A program made the position numbers and the translations under genes. Below the pieces are notes generated by a model. That model was given only the letters and a program-made list of their open reading frames with translations, was not told the DNA's origin and made no database searches. Below, piece after piece: positions 26,908 to 35,570 of a stretch of 64,000 nucleotides of DNA (position 1 is its first letter; the number at the start of each line of letters is the position of its first letter). This stretch comes from Trichormus sp. NMC-1 (GTDB lineage Bacteria; Cyanobacteriota; Cyanobacteriia; Cyanobacteriales; Nostocaceae): contig NZ_LZQD01000005.1 of assembly GCF_001858025.1 (NCBI RefSeq), positions 1 through 64,000 of the forward strand, written 5' to 3'.

Positions 26908-28638
26908 CTAAAAACCTAAATCAGCTTTAGCTAGTTCTGCGGCTGCGAAAACTTCTGCATCTGATTTTTCTTCCCAGGCTTGGTCGCCCATTTCGGTGTA
27001 AAATACTGAGTCATAGGGACGGGTACGTACAACTACTGGCATGGGAACGGCGTGACCTAAAATTAATGCTTGTTGCTTAGAGTCTAACTTTGCTAATACT
27101 GAGCGTAAAGCCCCAGCACCAGATACACCTGTAAAAATTGCATCAATATCTTTTTCGTCGTTCAGCAATGCTGTGATGCGAGTCCCAATTTGGGACATAA
27201 CTTCATTATCTATCCCAGAAGGACGTTGATCAACTACTAAAAGTGTTACGAAATATTTCCGCAGTTCGCGGGCTATGGTTCCAAAAATTGTACTTTGTAC
27301 CACTCCTGGGTCAAGAAAGCGGTGTGCTTCCTCAATTGTAATCATTAATGGCGTTGGTCTATCTAAAGGATTCTTACTTTGCAGAAATCGATCTGCTCTT
27401 TTGACATAATGCTCGTGAATGCGTCTGGTGATCATATTTGTCACCAACATATAGGATAGCATATTTGACTGGGAACCAAACTCTATCACCACATTTTTCC
27501 CAGCTTCTAAAGATTGTAGAATCTTACTAATATAGTTTTGGGGACAAACTGCCCGCATATATTTTAGACTATCTAAACGTAATAGCTTACGCTGTAAAGA
27601 AGTAATTGAGCCTGGGTGTCCTGGCTTGTCATCACAAAAAATCTTAATATCCTCACTTGTCATATTGAATAACTGAGGAATCCAAGATTTACCTAACTCG
27701 TTGCATAAGATATTGGCATTATCTAAAGCTGCTTCGGAAAGTCCTAAATCTCTGCCACATAATTTAATATCTTCTACTTCAATTTGCTCATAGCTAAGAT
27801 AGAGTTCTTGTGCATCACGTACGCCCCGGCGTTTAGTTGATTCGGGGTCAAGAGTATAAACTTCGACTTTACCGGGAAATAATTGTTTTAAACCTTTGAC
27901 GGTGTTAACTTCTTTACCTTCTGCTACTGCTTCCCAGCCATATTCTGAGTGCATATCAAAAATCAAGTTAACAGCCGCATTTTTGCGAATTATACCCGCT
28001 AAAAGTAAGCGAGTCAGGAAAGATTTCCCCGTCCCTGATTTACCAAAAACGCCGTTACTTCGTTCTACAAACCGATTTAAATCAATACAAATCGGCACAT
28101 CCATATCTAAGGGTTTACCGATAGAGAAGTTGTTTCTGTGAGGATCATCTTCCCAACCAAATACCCGCCGAAAATCATCTTCATTCGCGTCGTAAACTTG
28201 GCTAAAGTGACTGGGAATGGTTTTTACAGGTAGCAATTCCATCGTCGTGCTAGTTTGCGGTTGAAATGACGCTAAACCCTTGAAAGACGGAACAAATGAA
28301 TTTACAGATTTACCATTAGGAGAGGAGAAAGATTCCTGAGATTCAGGGGTAAACATCAACATTGGTGCGAGGTTGACCATTCCATAGGTTCCGCTTCCAG
28401 CTAACACCTCGCGCAAAAAAGTATCTTCCCAACTTGGGGGACTAGCAACAATACGTGCATTTGCAGCGCCTAAAGCTACATCTGTCAGCATACAGAAAAA
28501 GCGCGATCGCATCCCCTGTACCACCAAAAATTTACCCACCCGCATATCTTCTACAGAAATATCCGGGTGTAGTCTGACTTCCAAACCCCCAGTTAGTGAA
28601 CCTTGGATAACTGAACCTAGCGGTTGTCCTGAATTCAT
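26908..28638 (-). CDS. HerA-like hexameric ATPase (DUF87 type)
   Basis: 576 aa. An N-terminal HAS-barrel-like domain (LGSVIQGSLTGGLEVRLHP...VGKFLVVQG) is followed by the FtsK/HerA ATPase: Walker A FGKSGTGKSFLTRLLLAG (about 195), Walker B LMITIEEAHRFLDP (about 425) and arginine-rich ARELRKYFVTLLVVDQRPSGID. Family members translocate DNA, in archaea with the NurA nuclease; in cyanobacteria the partner is unknown and no NurA homologue is adjacent. It is a conserved single gene in cyanobacteria. The start at 28638 is preceded by an STRR array. Confidence 0.88.
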   Translation of the reverse strand: MNSGQPLGSVIQGSLTGGLEVRLHPDISVEDMRVGKFLVVQGMRSRFFCMLTDVALGAANARIVASPPSWEDTFLREVLAGSGTYGMVNLAPMLMFTPESQESFSSPNGKSVNSFVPSFKGLASFQPQTSTTMELLPVKTIPSHFSQVYDANEDDFRRVFGWEDDPHRNNFSIGKPLDMDVPICIDLNRFVERSNGVFGKSGTGKSFLTRLLLAGIIRKNAAVNLIFDMHSEYGWEAVAEGKEVNTVKGLKQLFPGKVEVYTLDPESTKRRGVRDAQELYLSYEQIEVEDIKLCGRDLGLSEAALDNANILCNELGKSWIPQLFNMTSEDIKIFCDDKPGHPGSITSLQRKLLRLDSLKYMRAVCPQNYISKILQSLEAGKNVVIEFGSQSNMLSYMLVTNMITRRIHEHYVKRADRFLQSKNPLDRPTPLMITIEEAHRFLDPGVVQSTIFGTIARELRKYFVTLLVVDQRPSGIDNEVMSQIGTRITALLNDEKDIDAIFTGVSGAGALRSVLAKLDSKQQALILGHAVPMPVVVRTRPYDSVFYTEMGDQAWEEKSDAEVFAAAELAKADLGF

Positions 28639-28642
28639 TTTG

Positions 28643-28768
28643 TTAGTTATTAGTCATTGGTCATTAGTCATTAGTCATTAGTCATTAGTCATTAGTCATT
28701 AGTTATGGTGATTGGTGATTGGTGATTGGCAAAAAGTCTTACCTGTCACCTGTCACCTGTCACCTGTT
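28643..28768. repeat. Composite STRR array (tagtcat, tggtgat, cctgtca heptamers)
   Basis: About six tagtcat units (28648-28700), three tggtgat units (28705-28728) and three cctgtca units (28741-28766) in a row between the GST and HerA-like genes. Confidence 0.9.
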
Positions 28769-28771
28769 TAC

Positions 28772-29566
28772 CTAATCAATCTGAATTGAAGTTGGCGCAC
28801 TTGGCGCTGTTGGAGTTATGGTTGATAGAGGTTTTCTGAATTGGGCGTAGAGGCGATCGCGCCAAGTGAAGAATAGTTCATAATCAGGATTATCCGCTAA
28901 ACCGGGGACTCCTTTACCTCTGAGAGATGCGGGTAAATCCAAGTAAGAACCTTCTGGAAACTTCAACAATATCGATAATCCCGCGACTGCCAAATCAGCT
29001 ATGGTTGGTTCATCTCCTAATAAATAAGGACTATCTGCCAATAATTCTGTCAGAATGTCTAAATCTTGTTTTAGACTAGCGATCGCTGCACTAATCACAT
29101 CTGGGGTAAAACCCACCCCAAAACCCAAAACCGAGAGAAAATCACTGGGTACACCTTCTACCAGATTTTTGAAAACATCTGGTGTAGAAACAGGTAATAA
29201 AGACTTACGGAAATCTTGATCTTGACTAATAGCCGCAAAGAATGCTTTTCTACCCTTAACACCTATTGATTCATCCGCCCAATCTTCTATCAATAAAGCA
29301 GTAGCGCGTTTCTTCGGGTCCTTTGGTATCATTGGGCGATCTGGATATTCTAAGTCTAAATACTTAGCTATTTCCGTAGAATCTACAATATATCTATGAC
29401 CATCCTTTAATACTGGAACTTGTTTCTGACCAGTCAAACGAAATAATTCTACTTGTCCAATTCCTGGTGTCACCTCGATTTTGCGATACTCTAACCCTTT
29501 ATAGTCAAGGATGAGGCGCACCTTTTCAGAATATTGAGATAATTCCCACTGATATAATTCCAGCAT
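28772..29566 (-). CDS. Glutathione S-transferase family protein
   Basis: 264 aa from the ATG at 29566; an AGGATA 8-9 nt upstream supports it over the in-frame GTG at 29587. The thioredoxin-like N-domain has LYQWELSQYSEKVRLILDYKGLEY, GQKQVPVLKDG and the Asp-Ser-Thr glutathione motif (VDSTEIAKYLD). The helical C-domain has the family's N-capping-like PYLLGDEPTIADLAVAG. It has a Pro/Thr-rich tail. Detoxification or thiol chemistry is likely; the substrate is unknown. Confidence 0.88.
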   Translation of the reverse strand: MLELYQWELSQYSEKVRLILDYKGLEYRKIEVTPGIGQVELFRLTGQKQVPVLKDGHRYIVDSTEIAKYLDLEYPDRPMIPKDPKKRATALLIEDWADESIGVKGRKAFFAAISQDQDFRKSLLPVSTPDVFKNLVEGVPSDFLSVLGFGVGFTPDVISAAIASLKQDLDILTELLADSPYLLGDEPTIADLAVAGLSILLKFPEGSYLDLPASLRGKGVPGLADNPDYELFFTWRDRLYAQFRKPLSTITPTAPSAPTSIQID

Positions 29567-30070
29567 CTTGTATATCCTGTCACTCACTTTATGGATTTTA
29601 TAATTCTATCTTTAGTTACAGTAATTTTTCCAGTTATTAAGTTATCATATCTTTTATTTAATGAAAAATAAAGTAAAAATTTGTCCTAATTTTTGTCGCC
29701 ATTAATAGCTAACCAAAATATATTTACCAGATATTTACCAGCAAATTAACAAATAAAATCCTGAAAACAATGATTTAGTTTCATGTGGATTAACCTAGTA
29801 CATAACGGCAGAAATAGACCAACCATTCCCAATTGTTGAAAACTCTTCCTTCTTTGCTGTTGAAAATTTTAATTTTTAATTCGGCATCAACGCACAGCGC
29901 CAGCTACACAGCTTCCCATAGCGCCTCTTGGAGAAGCAATACTAGCTGATCATAACTATATAGTCTGAATCTGGACTAAAAATCAGATTTTCGGTTCTAG
30001 TTAGATTTTGGTTTAACAAAATGTTATAAGTTTTTATGTAGCTTGTTAACAATGAAGACAAACACAATTT
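29567..30070. other. Divergent intergenic region, 500 bp
   Basis: AT-rich, with a GC-rich repeat of the gcgcacagcg/tcttggagaagc class at 29890-29940. No gene seen. The FAS1 promoter is expected in the last 120 bp, where no clear consensus was found. Confidence 0.4.
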
Positions 30071-30898
30071 ATGAATGTAACTTACAGCAAATTATTGACC
30101 AAATTCGCTGGTATCGTCGGCATAACCGGCTTTAGCCTCCTGATGACTTTACCATCTCAAGCCAAAGAACTCCTCAATCCTCAGCCGAGTATTTTCAACG
30201 AAGCTCCCTACAATCGGAGTCAAAGGATTCAAGAAAATTATCAACCCCTATCTCAAGAAAAGGGCAATACTAAAGGCAAAATACAGGTCAAGCAGACAGG
30301 TGGAAGTGGAGTACTCAATCCTAGACCAAGTATTTTCAATGAGCCTCGCTATAGAGGTCGTAATACATCTGGACAAACTCAACCCGTGAAGCCAGAAACA
30401 GAAGTTCCCACCACTCCAGGAACTCAAACACCTGAAACTACTACACCTCCGACAACCCAACCACCTGCCAGTACAACAGAAACCAAAAACGTTATCGGAG
30501 TGGCAGAATCAAACGGCTCTTTTACAACCTTGATCAAGGCTTTAAACGCTGCTGGACTGACAGAAGTATTGCAAGGAAAGGGTCCTTTCACTATTTTTGC
30601 TCCCACTGATGCAGCTTTTGCCAAATTACCACAAGACGCTTTGCAGGATTTGTTAAAGGAGGAAAACAAAGAAGTATTAGTGAAAGTTTTAACTTATCAC
30701 GTGGTGCCGGGTAAAGTCCTTTCTAGCGATTTGAACTCAGGTCAAGTCAAAAGCTTACAAGGTGATCCAATTAGTGTGAAAGTTGATAAGGCTACAGGTG
30801 TATTTGTCAATGATGCTCAGGTAACTCAGGCAGATATTCCAGCCAGCAACGGTGTTATTCATGTAATTGATAACATTATTTTGCCACCTAGTCTGTAG
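30071..30898 (+). CDS. Secreted FAS1 (fasciclin) domain protein
   Basis: 275 aa. A signal peptide (LLTKFAGIVGITGFSLLMTLPSQA) ends near residue 31. Two related motifs follow, LNPQPSIFNEAPYN and LNPRPSIFNEPRYR, then a Pro/Thr-rich linker (about 100-138) and one FAS1 domain (about 143-275) with GSFTTLIKALNAAGL, FTIFAPTDAAFAKLP, LTYHVVPG and the C-terminal NGVIHVIDNIILP. FAS1 domains mediate adhesion or matrix contact outside the cell. Single gene. Confidence 0.92.
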   Translation: MNVTYSKLLTKFAGIVGITGFSLLMTLPSQAKELLNPQPSIFNEAPYNRSQRIQENYQPLSQEKGNTKGKIQVKQTGGSGVLNPRPSIFNEPRYRGRNTSGQTQPVKPETEVPTTPGTQTPETTTPPTTQPPASTTETKNVIGVAESNGSFTTLIKALNAAGLTEVLQGKGPFTIFAPTDAAFAKLPQDALQDLLKEENKEVLVKVLTYHVVPGKVLSSDLNSGQVKSLQGDPISVKVDKATGVFVNDAQVTQADIPASNGVIHVIDNIILPPSL

Positions 30899-30906
30899 AA
30901 TTAATT

Positions 30907-30987
30907 CCTTGCAGATAAATTTTGCAAGGAGTTTGTCAAAGGTTTTTCTCTCAAACGAAGATAGAGACGTTTCCTCAAACGTCTCTA
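30907..30987. repeat. Two hairpins between the convergent FAS1 and DUF892 genes
   Basis: CCTTGCA/TGCAAGG at 30907-30929 and TAGAGACGTTT/AAACGTCTCTA at 30962-30987. The second is a relative of the palindrome core of the 93-bp MITE-like element. They may end transcription from both sides, though T-runs are short. Confidence 0.5.
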
Positions 30988-31021
30988 CAATATGAATTAT
31001 TTGAATGCAAATCGCTGTAAA

Positions 31022-31570
31022 TTAGCGAGATTTAGTAGTTTTGCCGTTACCAGACTGTGCTGCTTGCAGTAACTGGGGCATCAACTGGTCAATTTTTTGT
31101 GCAGTCTGCTCTTCTTGGTGCAAGTTTTGCTGTAGCAACTGCACTACTTCTTGTTGTCCCATCCGTTCAGCAACTGTAATCAAGCTACGATAGCAAGCAA
31201 TCTCGAAATGCTCAACTTTAGACTGGACTCCCGCGAGACCTAAGTCGAGAATTGTGGGATTATTAGCAGCTAGTAGCATGAATTTTTGACCATCACTAAT
31301 CACACCAGCCGCAGCTTCACAAGTAACCCGTTGTGGTTGCTGTTTCAAAGTGCTGAAAATCTGCTCTAGGTTTCTGATTTGCTGCTCGGTTTCACGAATA
31401 TGGGTCTCAATTAGAGACTTACACTGGTTGTTTTGACAACATTGCCACATCATCTGCTGTGCTTCTAAGAAGCGATTTTCAGCATCGTACATCGCACCAA
31501 CTTCGTAGATAAACTTATCTTGCAAGCTTGTGATTTGTTTGACACCTGGACGTTCGCTAAGTTGAACCAT
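31022..31570 (-). CDS. DUF892/YciE-like ferritin-fold protein
   Basis: 182 aa. The DUF892 four-helix pattern is clear: DKFIYEVGAMYDAENRFLEAQQMM, ETHIRETEQQIRNLEQIF, DLGLAGVQSKVEHFEIACYRSL and LLQQNLHQEEQTAQKIDQL, with Glu and His at positions that bind two metals in the YciE/YciF family. Family members are stress-induced; chemistry is not established. AGGAG lies shortly before the ATG at 31570. A Lys/Ser-rich tail follows. Confidence 0.85.
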   Translation of the reverse strand: MVQLSERPGVKQITSLQDKFIYEVGAMYDAENRFLEAQQMMWQCCQNNQCKSLIETHIRETEQQIRNLEQIFSTLKQQPQRVTCEAAAGVISDGQKFMLLAANNPTILDLGLAGVQSKVEHFEIACYRSLITVAERMGQQEVVQLLQQNLHQEEQTAQKIDQLMPQLLQAAQSGNGKTTKSR

Positions 31571-31771
31571 TGTGATTCTCCTGAAGGTTTGACGCTGTAC
31601 TCTACAGTCGTACCTTTAACCCTACGTTTAGCCTTTATTCTTCTCTTCACACCTGAGGCACAGTTAAGGGTGGGATCTGAGTGATAACTGGAATACATTA
31701 GACTCACACCTGGGGCATAGGTAGTTAATTAAGTTAAAGTAAAGATAAATTAAGAAAGTGCCGTAAATTAA

Positions 31772-32452
31772 ATGAATGCTCCCAGCTTAGAGATAATTTC
31801 TACTCAGTTAGAAAGTCCAAATTTGCGCGATCGCATGGTAGCCCTGGCCAGCTTACGCCATATCTCCCCAGAAGATGCTGTACCTTTGATTAAAAAGGTT
31901 TTAGATGATGAATCTCTGCAACTGCGCTCAATGGCAGTATTTGCTCTAGGTATCAAGCAAACCCCAGAATGTTATCCCATATTAGTAAGAATTTTAGAAA
32001 CTGACCCCGATTATGGTATCCGTGCTGATGCTGCTGGGGCTTTAGGCTATTTAGGTGATAACAGAGCATTAGAGGCTTTATCACGGGCGTTTTATGAAGA
32101 TACTGATTGGCTAGTTAGATTTAGTGCAGCCGTATCTCTCGGTAATATTAAAGACCCCCGCGCCCGTGAAATTTTGATTAAAGCACTCGATAGCGAAGAA
32201 GTAGTCATCCAACAAGCGGCTATTTCTGCTTTAGGAGAAATTAAATCTATTGAGTCTGTAAGTCATATCCTGCGCTTTGCCCAAGCAGAGGATTGGTTAG
32301 TACGGCAGCGTGTTGCAGAAGCTTTGGGTAATTTGCCCACTCCCAAGAGCATCTCAGCTTTGAAATATCTAGAAAAAGACAGTCATCCCTACGTTGCAGA
32401 AGCTGCGACAATTTCTCTCAAAAGACTCGAAGAAATCGACAACCAAGTTTAA
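31772..32452 (+). CDS. HEAT-repeat (PBS lyase-like) protein
   Basis: 226 aa made of about six 30-residue HEAT repeats, each with the pattern ..R..A..ALG.....(ALPALI..L.D), for example IRADAAGALGYLGDNRALEALSRA and VIQQAAISALGEI. This resembles CpcE/F-type lyase subunits and NblB. It lies 59 nt upstream of a CpcS-type lyase gene on the same strand, so a role in phycobilisome assembly or turnover is a fair inference but not shown. Confidence 0.85.
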   Translation: MNAPSLEIISTQLESPNLRDRMVALASLRHISPEDAVPLIKKVLDDESLQLRSMAVFALGIKQTPECYPILVRILETDPDYGIRADAAGALGYLGDNRALEALSRAFYEDTDWLVRFSAAVSLGNIKDPRAREILIKALDSEEVVIQQAAISALGEIKSIESVSHILRFAQAEDWLVRQRVAEALGNLPTPKSISALKYLEKDSHPYVAEAATISLKRLEEIDNQV

Positions 32453-32511
32453 GTTAAAGGACTCCGTCCTAGATTTTAATAATAAAAGTAGGATTTAGAA
32501 AATTTTGATTC

Positions 32512-33084
32512 ATGAATATTGAAGAGTTTTTTGAATTAAGTGCTGGTAAATGGTTTTCTCATCGCACCAGTCACCATTTGGCTTTTAAGCAATCGGAAGA
32601 CGGTAAATCAGACATCGTCATTGAGATGCTGGCCGCAGATCATCCAGAAGTGATCAAATTGTGTCAACAGTATGAAATTGAACCTAGTACGGCTTCCTGT
32701 GGTGCGCGAGTTACCTGGAACGGCACAATGGAATGGGACGAAGAAAAACACGAAGGTTCTACCGTTTTAGCCACAGTTCCTGATGCAGATAATCCAGATG
32801 AAGGTAAGTTACTGCGGGAAATGGGTTACGCAGAGAAAGCCCCCGTCGCTGGCAGCTATAAAATGGGCAATGATGGCGCTCTGACTCTCATTACTGAGTA
32901 TGAAACCATGTGGTCTGAAGAACGGTTGTGGTTTGCTAGTCCCAATTTACGAATGCGGGTAAGTGTCCTGAAGCGTTTTGGCGGTTTTAGCATGGCTTCC
33001 TTCACTTCGGAAATTCGCATGGGTAGTACTGCTGTATCTACAAAGGCTACTGAAGCGGCTAATTCTGCTGCTAGTCAAAGTTAG
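32512..33084 (+). CDS. cpcS: CpcS/CpeS-type phycobiliprotein chromophore lyase
   Basis: 190 aa, a lipocalin-like beta barrel. Family features: [25 protein letters not shown] at the N-terminus, [19 protein letters not shown], and [19 protein letters not shown] with FTSEIRMG. CpcS-type lyases attach phycocyanobilin to Cys-84 of allophycocyanin and phycocyanin beta subunits. The sequence looks like the broad-specificity CpcS of Anabaena. Probably co-transcribed with the HEAT gene. Confidence 0.92.
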   Translation: MNIEEFFELSAGKWFSHRTSHHLAFKQSEDGKSDIVIEMLAADHPEVIKLCQQYEIEPSTASCGARVTWNGTMEWDEEKHEGSTVLATVPDADNPDEGKLLREMGYAEKAPVAGSYKMGNDGALTLITEYETMWSEERLWFASPNLRMRVSVLKRFGGFSMASFTSEIRMGSTAVSTKATEAANSAASQS

Positions 33085-33122
33085 ATAGTAGGGTGGGCCA
33101 TGCCCACCTGATTGTATTGCTT

Positions 33123-34601
33123 CTAAATTTGCAACACACGAGCCAAGAATTCAGGTAATGGCAGCACAATCAACAATAATAAAGCTATTGCCATTAATCC
33201 CAACACATCACGTCCATTATCAAGTTCGGTGACATCATTCAGTGCAGGTTCATCAATCAATGGCACGAATAATAAAATAATTGCCCACAATAAAAATTCC
33301 TCTCTGATAAAAGAAAGTAGTAATAACAATAAACGAGCAATTTGACCAATAGCAACTGCGGTGCGTTGTCCAAACATTGCATGGACAATATGTCCACCAT
33401 CAAGTTGTCCAACGGGCATCAAGTTTAATGCCGTTACAATCAGTCCTAAAAACCCAGCGACTGCAACTGGATGCAAATCAATTGCTGATTTTACTGTTAA
33501 CTCACTTCCTAATGCTAACTTTGAGAGCAACGCTAATAAAATGGAATATTTAGGATTAAGAGAATCAGGATTCAAAAGTCCGGGTTTTTCGTTGAGAGGA
33601 ACTATTTCCGAATGAGCTAACCCCCATAAAAGTAGGGGCAAGGTAACAACAAAACCCGCAATTGGCCCGGCTATACTGACATCAAATAAAGCTTTGCGGT
33701 TGGGAATTGGACTACGCATTTGAATAAATGCGCCAAAAGTTCCCAGGAAAAATGGGACGGGAATAAAGTAAGGTAGTGTCGAGCGAATTTTGTAGAATCT
33801 AGCCGTGAAATAGTGACCAAGTTCGTGAATACCTAAAATAGTCATTAACCCTAATGCATAGGGTAAGCCTTTGAGCAAGATAGTTGGGTCAGATTCTAGT
33901 TGAGTGAATTCAACACCAGCAATTTTCGCACCCATCAAAGTAGTAGTTATTAAAGTAGCTGCTAAGAGTAGGATTGCTATGACTGGTTGAGTTAAGTTTT
34001 CTCGCTTGCTGTTGTTACTTTGTTTAGCAGCTTGACTATTGGGAACGAGTACAAAGAAAGGTTTATCATTTATACCTTCTTGAAATATTACCAAGAAGCG
34101 ATCGCCAAATACTGATTCAATATTTGCTTTAATCTGCTGGTAAGCATTAATTGGTGTTGTTCGCAACTGACCACGACAAATCACAGCTTGGGGTCGATAC
34201 TCAATGTTTTGGATGTAGTATACAGACCAAGAAAAACAATTTCGCAGTTGAGTTTCTTCTGCTGGCTCAATAGGACGCACTGGTGTCGGTTCTGAGGTAG
34301 AATGATGGGCTGATTGTGAGACTGGATCTGACGGTTGAGTCTGTGTATCTCCTGATACTTGCCGACCCCACTGAAACAACAGCCAGTATAACACCAGGGA
34401 TACAACTGACGGCCAGATAATCAGAGTTGCTGGAGGCGGTTGTTTAGCACCATAGATCAGCGTCCAACCAGTCAACACAAAAGATGGTGTCATTAACACC
34501 AGCCACAACAACCACACAGGCGTTCGGGTGATTTGAGCAACGCTGCGCTGAATTATTAGATAAGTAGCTAGTCCCAGTAACAGGATAAACCAAAATGCCA
34601 T
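33123..34601 (-). CDS. Site-2 protease (M50) family membrane protease
   Basis: 492 aa. Two N-terminal helices and a soluble domain (about 110-200, YRPQAVICRGQLRTTPINAYQQI) precede the protease: zinc motif HELGH in GIHELGHYFTARFY, and the second site LNLMPVGQLDGGH with the zinc-binding Asp. At least six further helices follow. The layout resembles the cyanobacterial/plastid EGY subgroup of intramembrane proteases. Substrate unknown; anti-sigma factors are the typical bacterial targets. Confidence 0.9.
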   Translation of the reverse strand: MAFWFILLLGLATYLIIQRSVAQITRTPVWLLWLVLMTPSFVLTGWTLIYGAKQPPPATLIIWPSVVSLVLYWLLFQWGRQVSGDTQTQPSDPVSQSAHHSTSEPTPVRPIEPAEETQLRNCFSWSVYYIQNIEYRPQAVICRGQLRTTPINAYQQIKANIESVFGDRFLVIFQEGINDKPFFVLVPNSQAAKQSNNSKRENLTQPVIAILLLAATLITTTLMGAKIAGVEFTQLESDPTILLKGLPYALGLMTILGIHELGHYFTARFYKIRSTLPYFIPVPFFLGTFGAFIQMRSPIPNRKALFDVSIAGPIAGFVVTLPLLLWGLAHSEIVPLNEKPGLLNPDSLNPKYSILLALLSKLALGSELTVKSAIDLHPVAVAGFLGLIVTALNLMPVGQLDGGHIVHAMFGQRTAVAIGQIARLLLLLLSFIREEFLLWAIILLFVPLIDEPALNDVTELDNGRDVLGLMAIALLLLIVLPLPEFLARVLQI

Positions 34602-34764
34602 GTTATCTTCACCAGTTTTGACAAAATGACCTACCTGTAGTCTCTGTAAAACATCATGACTACAAGCAAGACTGCAACCCTAATTTTGCAACTACAGTTA
34701 ACAGAGTTGGGTAAGTACACTGTAACCCGATTGTCCACCACTCCTCAGTTTCGGTTTTTTGCTC

Positions 34765-35475
34765 ATGTCCCCCTTATCTCAACAGCCAAGTCATAGGATT
34801 AAGCCACCCATAACTGTACTTCCTGATGAAGTGCCGATAGAAGAAAACTTAACGACAAACTTCGCACTCAACACCATTTTTGCATTTCCACCTAATCGGG
34901 ATACATTAGGGGGAACTTCTTACTTGATTTTAAGAAATGAAGGTAACATCCTCATAGACTGCCCCTCGATAGAACAAACAACGCAGGATTTTTTGTGTTT
35001 ACATGGGGGTGTAAGCTGGCTCTTTCTCACTCATCGCGGTGCTATAGGCAAAGCGGCAGAGATTCAGCAAATCTTTAACTGTAAAATTCTTATTCAAGAA
35101 CAAGAAGCTTATTTATTACCTGGCTCAACTGTTACCACCTTTGGTCAAGAATACACTCTTGAGGCCACAGCACAAGCGATTTGGACACCGGGACATTCTC
35201 CCGGCTCATCATGTCTATACTATCGTGAATTTGGGGGCGTGCTATTTTCTGGACGGCATTTACTTCCCAACCAAAAAGGTGAACTGGTTCCACTCCGCAC
35301 ACCAAAGACTTTTCACTGGCCAAGACAAGTTAAAAGTCTTCAAGCCCTGCGCGATCGCTTTACACCAGAAACTTTACAGTACATTTGCCCCGGCGCTAAT
35401 ACAGGCTTTCTCCGAGGCAAACGTCTCATAGACCAAGCTTATCAACGATTGGTGTTGGCGGTAGCCTCCCGTTAG
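34765..35475 (+). CDS. MBL-fold protein with degraded metal site
   Basis: 236 aa from the ATG at 34765. The MBL fold is visible (NTIFAFPPNRDTLGGTSYLI, then LIDCPS, and WTPGHSPGSSCLYYRE), but the HxHxDH metal motif reads THRGAIGKA, so only the first His remains, and the later metal Asp region reads FSGRHLLP. Metal-dependent hydrolysis is therefore doubtful. The last residues (LAVASR) come from a dispersed GC-rich repeat that also supplies the stop. Confidence 0.8.
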   Translation: MSPLSQQPSHRIKPPITVLPDEVPIEENLTTNFALNTIFAFPPNRDTLGGTSYLILRNEGNILIDCPSIEQTTQDFLCLHGGVSWLFLTHRGAIGKAAEIQQIFNCKILIQEQEAYLLPGSTVTTFGQEYTLEATAQAIWTPGHSPGSSCLYYREFGGVLFSGRHLLPNQKGELVPLRTPKTFHWPRQVKSLQALRDRFTPETLQYICPGANTGFLRGKRLIDQAYQRLVLAVASR

Positions 35476-35570
35476 GCAGGGGGCAGGGTGCAGGTGACAG
35501 GTAATTCTTAATTTTCTCCGCGTAAGAGCGTCCCACCATCACCGCGTCTCCCCATCACCGCGTCCCCACT
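35457..35570. repeat. GC-rich palindromic repeat plus STRR cluster
   Basis: ttggcggtagcctcccgtta at the 3' end of the MBL gene, then ggcagggggcaggg, and caccgcgtc/cccatcac units between the convergent MBL and protease genes. Confidence 0.75.

Noticed and set aside
28643-28768. Regular short repeats that could suggest a CRISPR array
   Set aside because: Units are 7 bp head-to-tail without unique spacers; this is an STRR array.
34740-34760. ACTCCTCA motif followed by a T-run, resembling the small RNA Yfr1
   Set aside because: The conserved motif is incomplete (CAC missing), no flanking stem-loops were found, and the motif lies 20 nt before an MBL start codon.
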